Of a DNA stretch of 64,000 nucleotides, positions 59,416 to 64,000 are shown one piece after another (within the stretch, counting starts at the first letter, position 1; every line of letters begins with the position of its first letter). A program made the position numbers and the translations under genes. The DNA comes from JBBDYG01 sp040901765 (lineage in GTDB: Bacteria > Planctomycetota > Planctomycetia > Pirellulales > Lacipirellulaceae), in NCBI GenBank assembly GCA_040901765.1, contig JBBDYG010000104.1, positions 12,754 to 76,753 on the forward strand, given 5' to 3'. The notes under the pieces are model-generated. The model saw nothing but the letters and a program-made list of their open reading frames with translations, was not told the origin of the DNA and searched no databases.

Positions 59416-59499
59416 ACTCGCAATGCGCAGAATGCTTGCGCGGAACCGCAAGAAGAGCTTGAATCTGGTAGCGGTGGACCGCGTCACCTTCGCCGGTCT

Positions 59500-60178
59500 T
59501 TCCGCGCAGCGGTATTAGGCCCGACATTTATGTCGGGTCCGCGTTGCCGAGCGTTTCCCCCCCAGCCCCGTTCACGGGGCTTCTCGCTGCCCGGCTTGAG
59601 CCTCTTGCTCCAACAGGGTAATCCGTTCCAATCGATCATAAACGCGGCCCGATGCGTGATGCTCGCGCTGATTTCGGACGTACTCGCGGACCCACGGCAT
59701 ATCCTTCGTCCCAAAACTCACGACGCCGTAACCTGTTTGCCATTCCAAAACCCTGCCGCCGCGCCCCACCTGTTGATTCACTTCGTGCGAACTCGAGCCT
59801 TTGATTTGGCCGATGAACTCGCAGATCGTGATCGTTGGCGCGATGGTGACAGCCAAATGGACGCGCGTTTCCGTGCCGCCAATTTCATGGACGAACGCGC
59901 CGGGCCAATCGACGATTTTGTGTTTGATCGCGCGATGCGCCAGAGGTTCGATGGTCGGTGTTTGCAGCGGGCTGCTGGTTTTTGTGTGCCACGTCAGATG
60001 GAGGTGGATTTCGCTGTAGTAGTTGCGCGACATGGTTTGAATTCCTCCAGCGATAGTGGCTGAAGCCAGGCAGCGAGAAGCCCCGTGAACGGGGCTGCTG
60101 ATACGTGAATGCGCCACTTTAACCCGACATAAATGTCGGGCCTAGTACCGCTGCGCGGGAAAGCCCCGTGAACGGGCT
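59500..60178. mobile_element. RAYT/REP-type unit
   Basis: Outer inverted arms 59500-59537 and 60123-60161 (TTCCGCGCAGCGGTA...CCCGACATTTATGTCGGG, one base gap and one mismatch). Inner perfect 28-bp arms 59564-59591 and 60069-60096 (AGCCCCGTTCACGGGGC core). A third AGCCCCGTGAACGGGCT hairpin lies at 60162-60178. All surround one IS200-like transposase gene. The layout is that of REP elements around a REP-associated tyrosine transposase. Confidence 0.85.
59572..60033 (-). CDS. REP-associated/IS200-type tyrosine transposase
   Basis: 153 residues; GGAGGA lies 9 bases before ATG 60033. It starts MSRNYYSEIHLHLTWHTKTS, a classic IS200/RAYT opening, and keeps LEWQTGYGVVSFGTKDMPWV and VREYVRNQREHHASG with the nucleophilic Tyr. 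The metal-binding HUH motif is altered: TRVHLAV stands where THVHLxV is expected, so one His is Arg and activity is doubtful. The C terminus runs into the REP hairpin (stop at 59572). Confidence 0.85.
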   Translation of the reverse strand: MSRNYYSEIHLHLTWHTKTSSPLQTPTIEPLAHRAIKHKIVDWPGAFVHEIGGTETRVHLAVTIAPTITICEFIGQIKGSSSHEVNQQVGRGGRVLEWQTGYGVVSFGTKDMPWVREYVRNQREHHASGRVYDRLERITLLEQEAQAGQREAP

Positions 60179-60198
60179 GCAAATCGAGGGCGAAATAA

Positions 60199-61182
60199 TT
60201 ACCTTACTTCGGACAAGTTAACGATAGTAGGTGGAACGTGCGGCTGGATACGTTTCACGCGCGGGCTAAAGGCCTTGCGAAATCGCTCGACCCGATCAAC
60301 CATCCATTCAATGTAAGCCGGCCATGACGCACGGTCCGCTAGATTTGCCTGATGATGCAAAGCGACAATCTTATCACGCTTGTCGGGATTCGGATTCCAC
60401 AGCAGGCACTCCCCAATCTCTGCTTCTATTTGTTCTCGTTCCTGTTCTAAAGCTGGGAGGAGCCAATCCGCCAGTTTGTGACTCATGTATAGCCTTACTC
60501 CGATGCGCCCTTCGTAAGTGTTTGCTATCGTCGAGAGATGTACTCCGCTTCGACCGATTGCCACTTCAAACCAATACTGGGGCCGTGGCGTTTGCGCAGT
60601 CTTGACGACTCCACGCTCCAACAGTTTGTCGCGAAATGCTGTCCAAAAATCAAGCTGCAGCCTTCTTACATCGGACAGCTCAGCTATTGCTTTTGTTGCC
60701 GCAGCCTGTTTGACCAGTTCGTTCGGGCGACTCAGCACGCTGAACCGCACAGCAGGCCGTGAGTTATCAATTCGCCAGAGTTCGATTGCAACAGCATAGA
60801 AGGTCACGTCCTCAATCGTGTGATCGTTGATCCAGTCGATTGCTTTTTGATGTTCCTCTGTAAATTGCTCAGCGATCCAGATTACCGTTCCTGCGTCGAG
60901 GAAACTCGCATAGGTGATTAGCTTTCCGAGATGGTCGTGATTAGTCCTTCCGAACTGATTCTCGATGATCACATAGCGCTGACTGCCAATGTCCTTGGCG
61001 AGAATATCCGCAGAATACGGCCCGACGGCAACCTCAATTCCCTCAACCTCCAAGTCGACACCTATCGCCTCAGATAACCGAGCAATATTCTCATCTTCGG
61101 CTAACCACGGTGTGAATTCATGTTGCTCGTGCGCCCACGCGGATCGAACGTCGACTTTCTCGATTTCGCCGAACTTCGTCAT
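60199..61182 (-). CDS. DUF4268 protein, PD-(D/E)XK nuclease-like
   Basis: 327 residues; AAGGAG precedes ATG 61182. The N-terminal domain (about 30-110) has GVDLEVEGIEVAVGPYSADI followed by RYVIIENQFGRTNHDHLGKL, a D ... ExQ pattern of restriction-like nucleases. The C-terminal DUF4268 domain carries LQLDFWTAFRDKLLERGV, YWFEVAIGRSGVHLSTIAN and a basic ending. Such proteins often lie in mobile or defence contexts. Its start overlaps the amidase stop by 4 bases (ATGA), so the two are translationally coupled, an unexpected pairing. Confidence 0.8.
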   Translation of the reverse strand: MTKFGEIEKVDVRSAWAHEQHEFTPWLAEDENIARLSEAIGVDLEVEGIEVAVGPYSADILAKDIGSQRYVIIENQFGRTNHDHLGKLITYASFLDAGTVIWIAEQFTEEHQKAIDWINDHTIEDVTFYAVAIELWRIDNSRPAVRFSVLSRPNELVKQAAATKAIAELSDVRRLQLDFWTAFRDKLLERGVVKTAQTPRPQYWFEVAIGRSGVHLSTIANTYEGRIGVRLYMSHKLADWLLPALEQEREQIEAEIGECLLWNPNPDKRDKIVALHHQANLADRASWPAYIEWMVDRVERFRKAFSPRVKRIQPHVPPTIVNLSEVR

Positions 61183-62186
61183 TTCAACAGCTCCTTCGCT
61201 CCACCGACAACCTTCTCCCAATTAAACGCCGGGCCGGGGTCGGTTTTGTTGCGTTGGATGTGGTAGTGGCCGAGGACGCCTTGGAAGTTTTGCCAGTCGT
61301 CTTTGGAGAGCATCTGGGGAATCAAAGTGCCGTCGGCGTCTTTGGGGTAATCGCATTTGATCTTGGGGAAAATCTTGCAAAGCGTGGCAGTGAGTTTGAT
61401 GAGGGAATCGTATTGCTCGGGGGTGAAGTCGTATTGCACGAGGTCGCGGCCCTGGATTGTGCCGCGGATTAGCTCGGGGCGGTCGGGGCGGCCGTGGAAC
61501 GGGTTGGTGCGGACGGCGAACGTGTCGAACGGGCGCGGGGGGCGAAGCTCGATCGTCCCGTCGGGGCGGGGGGCGTACCATTTTTCCAGGGCGGCGGTTT
61601 TGTCGGGAGGGTAGGCGCCGATTTGGGCGATCTCGACACCGATCGAGCGGGAGTTTGAAATTGTGGCGTGCCAGGCGCGATCTTTTACGTCGAGCGTTTG
61701 GTAGATCGTGCCATCGACGTCGAGCATGAAATGGACGCTCAGGCAGCGCTCGTCGTGCAGCACGCGGAAGCAGGTTTGGGCGGTGCCGCAAACATCGTAG
61801 TGCATCACGAACTGATCGACGACACTTTGCAGCATCGGCAAATCCCACCCGCCGCCGCGGACGCGCTCCAGTTGTTCCCGGTCGAGACCGTCCTTGCGGA
61901 TGCCATAGCGGTTGGGCGTCGCGCTGTCAGGAAGCTCCTTTGCGGCTTCTTCCCACGATGACTCTTCAATCGGTCCAAACCGGCGCTCGACGCGGTAGGC
62001 GTCGTAACCCGCGGGATCGAGCCACAGCACGACCGGGGCGGTCGTGTGGAAAAGCTGCCCGCAGACCATGATCTCGTCGCCGTGGCGCTGAACTTGCTCG
62101 CCGACTTCGACGGCGGCAGCCGGACCAACCACGAGAACGATCGAGAATGAAAAAGAGAGAATGCGAATCATAGCTGGGTTTGACAT
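61179..62186 (-). CDS. N-acetylmuramoyl-L-alanine amidase (Amidase_2), exported
   Basis: 335 residues with a signal peptide (ILSFSFSIVLVVGPAAA). The Amidase_2/PGRP domain spans about 120-330. Zinc ligands are likely His in VVDQFVMHYDVCG, His in VLGHYHIQ and Asp in NKTDPGPAFNW, with substrate-site segments SVHFMLDVDGTIYQTLD and RSIGVEIAQIGAYP. Cleaves the amide between muramic acid and L-Ala in peptidoglycan. An N-terminal region of 100 residues precedes it. Overlaps the DUF4268 gene. Confidence 0.88.
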   Translation of the reverse strand: MSNPAMIRILSFSFSIVLVVGPAAAVEVGEQVQRHGDEIMVCGQLFHTTAPVVLWLDPAGYDAYRVERRFGPIEESSWEEAAKELPDSATPNRYGIRKDGLDREQLERVRGGGWDLPMLQSVVDQFVMHYDVCGTAQTCFRVLHDERCLSVHFMLDVDGTIYQTLDVKDRAWHATISNSRSIGVEIAQIGAYPPDKTAALEKWYAPRPDGTIELRPPRPFDTFAVRTNPFHGRPDRPELIRGTIQGRDLVQYDFTPEQYDSLIKLTATLCKIFPKIKCDYPKDADGTLIPQMLSKDDWQNFQGVLGHYHIQRNKTDPGPAFNWEKVVGGAKELLK

Positions 62187-62189
62187 AAA

Positions 62190-62298
62190 TTAACCACGGA
62201 TTTCGCGGATGGCACGGATGAATTGATAGCCGCGAAGAGGCACGAAAAGCCAAAAATGGCCGTTCTGATCCGTGATATCAGTGAAATCCGTGGTTTAG
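62190..62298. repeat. Inverted repeat AACCACGGATTTC upstream of the amidase gene
   Basis: Left arm 62190-62221 (TTAACCACGGATTTCGCGGA) and right arm 62267-62298 (reverse complement, GAAATCCGTGGTTTA). It sits between cardiolipin synthase and the amidase. Confidence 0.7.
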
Positions 62299-62374
62299 AA
62301 TGACGGATGGCACTTTGATTGTCGCCCGTGGCCAACGCTGGTGCAAGCTGGTGGGGGCGCTGAGCCGCAAGCGG

Positions 62375-63844
62375 TTAGAGTACGGGGCCCAGGAGCCGTG
62401 CAAAACCTTCGGCGAGGCGCACTCCGAAGGAGCGGCGTTGCCAGGTGGCGAGGTCCATTAGCTCCGAAACATCGAGATACTGCTGCTGGAGGTTGCGCAG
62501 GCGCTGCGTGAACTCGCGATCGTAGATGGCGACGGAAATCTCGAAGTTAAGATGAAAGCTGCGAGGATCGAGGTTCATGGAACCGAACAACGAGATTTCA
62601 TCATCGACCGCAATGCTTTTCGTGTGCAGCAACCCGCCCGTGAAATGGGCAACGCGGACACCGGCCTCGAGCAGTTCGCCTTTGAATGCCCGGCTGGCGT
62701 AACGCACGAGTCGGGAATCGACTTTCTTGGGAACGATGAGAATCACCTTCACCCCGCGGCGGGCGGCGGAGGAAAGAGCGGTTTGCAGCGCTTCGTTCGG
62801 CACAAAGTAGGGCGATGTGAGGATCAACTCGCGGCGGGCGGCATAAATCGCGGAGATTAAAAACTGCTCGATCGCGTCGGTGGCAAACGCCGGGCCGGAG
62901 GGGAGCACTTGCGCGGTGGCTTGGCCGATTAAAGGCTGTGGCCGGGCATCGCCCGAGACCCGCAGCTCGGTGAGGTCGGCGCTCGTTTCGCAGTACCAGT
63001 CGGCGAGGAAAGTTATGGCGAGGGCCTCGACGGCCGGCCCTTCCATGCGAATCATCGCATCGACCCATTGGCCTACGCCCGCGTTCTGCTTGAAATTTCG
63101 GGGATCGACCATGTTCAGGCTACCCGTGTAGGCGACACGGCCATCAATCACGACGATCTTGCGGTGGAGGCGGATGTCGAACCGGACGAACAGCATCCGC
63201 AAGAGGCCGCCCGGCAGCGCCGAGGCAAGTTCGACGCCCGCATCGCGCATCTCCTTGGCGAGCTTGCTGCGCAAGAAGGCCCGGCTTCCCATGTCATCGA
63301 CCAGCACGCGGCAGACGACGCCGCGTCGGCACGCGTCGATGAGTGCCTGTGCCACGCGATCGGCTTCGCCGCCCGTGTTCCAAATGTAAAACTCAAGATG
63401 GCAGGTGCGCTGGGCAACTTCGATGTCGGCGATCAATCGCTGGAACACGGTCTGCCAATCTTCGAGCAGTTCAATCTGATTGCCGGGCAGGGCGGGCATG
63501 CCGATGGATAGCTCGCCCAATCGGGAGAGTGGCTCCGATTGGAAGGCCTGATCGGACCAGTCGATCAATTGTCGTCCGGGGAGTTCCCCCAGCCATTCGC
63601 GCACGGGCTTGAAAAGCTCGACGACGCGCGTGGCGCGGCGGCGGCCGAGGCGGCGCTCGCCGATGAGCAGATAGATAATCGGCCCGACAATGGGGAAGAA
63701 AATGATGATTAGCAACCACGCTAAAGTTTCGCCGACCGACCGGCGGAGCATGACGACCCGCAACACGAGAAACGCCTGGACGAGAACGTGGCCGATAACG
63801 AAGGCCAGCGTGAACCAGGGTGCGTATTGGGCGAAGTATTGCAT
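62375..63844 (-). CDS. cls: Cardiolipin synthase (phospholipase D family)
   Basis: 489 residues from MQYFAQYAPWFTLAFVIGHV; the upstream frame to 63979 looks non-coding. Two N-terminal membrane helices (WFTLAFVIGHVLVQAFLVLR; LAWLLIIIFFPIVGPIIYLL), then two HKD motifs: RLHRKIVVIDGRVAYTGSLN near residue 230 and LLHTKSIAVDDEISLFGSMN near 410. Joins two phosphatidylglycerols to cardiolipin plus glycerol in the inner membrane. No clear ribosome-binding site. Confidence 0.93.
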   Translation of the reverse strand: MQYFAQYAPWFTLAFVIGHVLVQAFLVLRVVMLRRSVGETLAWLLIIIFFPIVGPIIYLLIGERRLGRRRATRVVELFKPVREWLGELPGRQLIDWSDQAFQSEPLSRLGELSIGMPALPGNQIELLEDWQTVFQRLIADIEVAQRTCHLEFYIWNTGGEADRVAQALIDACRRGVVCRVLVDDMGSRAFLRSKLAKEMRDAGVELASALPGGLLRMLFVRFDIRLHRKIVVIDGRVAYTGSLNMVDPRNFKQNAGVGQWVDAMIRMEGPAVEALAITFLADWYCETSADLTELRVSGDARPQPLIGQATAQVLPSGPAFATDAIEQFLISAIYAARRELILTSPYFVPNEALQTALSSAARRGVKVILIVPKKVDSRLVRYASRAFKGELLEAGVRVAHFTGGLLHTKSIAVDDEISLFGSMNLDPRSFHLNFEISVAIYDREFTQRLRNLQQQYLDVSELMDLATWQRRSFGVRLAEGFARLLGPVL

Positions 63845-64000
63845 GCAGCAATCACGATGGAGCAAAAACGTGAAGCGAGGGATTTCTATTGTGATTGTAG
63901 GTTGAGAATGAGGATAGGCGGTTCGGATAAGGCTGTCCCCTCCCCTAGCAGTCCGTTGAAGTATTCCGTAACCGTTCACGCCCTGGGATAAGAAATTGGT
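63845..64000. other. Window end, upstream of cardiolipin synthase
   Basis: 156 bp without a supported gene. Confidence 0.4.

Overview
The window looks like a chromosome segment of a planctomycete, most likely from the Pirellulales-like part of the phylum. The basis is family content: DUF1559 proteins with prepilin-like N termini, a DUF1501 plus PSCyt/DUF1549/DUF1553 pair, a giant PVC-type heme protein, a formylglycine sulfatase, a PEP-CTERM protein, a planctomycete-style tyrosine integrase, and McsA/McsB. The DNA is GC-rich and the genes are short transcription units on both strands. Housekeeping genes (apgM, pgi, trpE, a leuB-like gene, cysE/epsC, mcsAB, glpK-glpF, tRNA-Asp, tRNA-Cys) are mixed with envelope, secreted and accessory genes.

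Layout. (1) 1-1428: an aspartoacylase-type deacylase. (2) 1429-10621: an integrative element of about 9.15 kb in the 3' half of tRNA-Asp. It is bounded by a perfect 44-bp direct repeat that starts in the anticodon loop. From the tRNA inward it carries a tyrosine integrase, two HTH proteins, a DnaB-N/RepA-like ATPase, seven small orphan proteins, a terminator, a repeat/palindrome array and one divergent small gene. A TTATCGGGTA palindrome lies just inside both ends. (3) 10.9-31 kb: GGDEF protein, secreted cyclase-fold and NPCBM proteins, glycolysis genes (apgM and pgi, divergent), ChbG-like deacetylase, MBL hydrolase, Rieske protein, sulfatase, IPMDH-like enzyme, PEP-CTERM protein, Wzy-like polymerase and sulfotransferase. 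(4) 30.8-36 kb: two DUF1559 genes and a lipoprotein, then a rearranged patch with a broken HhH-GPD glycosylase, a RepA-like ATPase, a duplicated piece of that ATPase gene and a cloverleaf repeat. (5) 36-46 kb: SDR epimerase, mcsBA, trpE, YqgE, serine acetyltransferase, tRNA-Cys, PAP2 and an orphan antitoxin. (6) 46-54 kb: the DUF1501, PSCyt and giant heme-protein block. (7) 54-64 kb: glpK, glpF, a Tat-exported threonine-aldolase-like enzyme inserted between two copies of the glpF 3' end, a hydrolase, a RAYT/REP unit, an amidase overlapping a DUF4268 nuclease-like gene, and cardiolipin synthase.

Three patterns stand out. First, foreign DNA sits three times behind a duplicated gene 3' end: tRNA-Asp (44 bp), glpF (114 bp) and the RepA-like ATPase gene (about 120 bp). 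Second, intergenic spaces are filled with structured repeats. These include a 215-bp cloverleaf element and a 67-bp hairpin element whose stems vary in a compensatory way, and many tandem repeats with a 7-bp period that end just before start codons. Third, two such repeats have entered coding frames without breaking them (trpE and the sulfatase). The tRNA-Asp element, with its unusual array, is the best candidate for an undescribed system. All calls come from reading the sequence; no database search was run.
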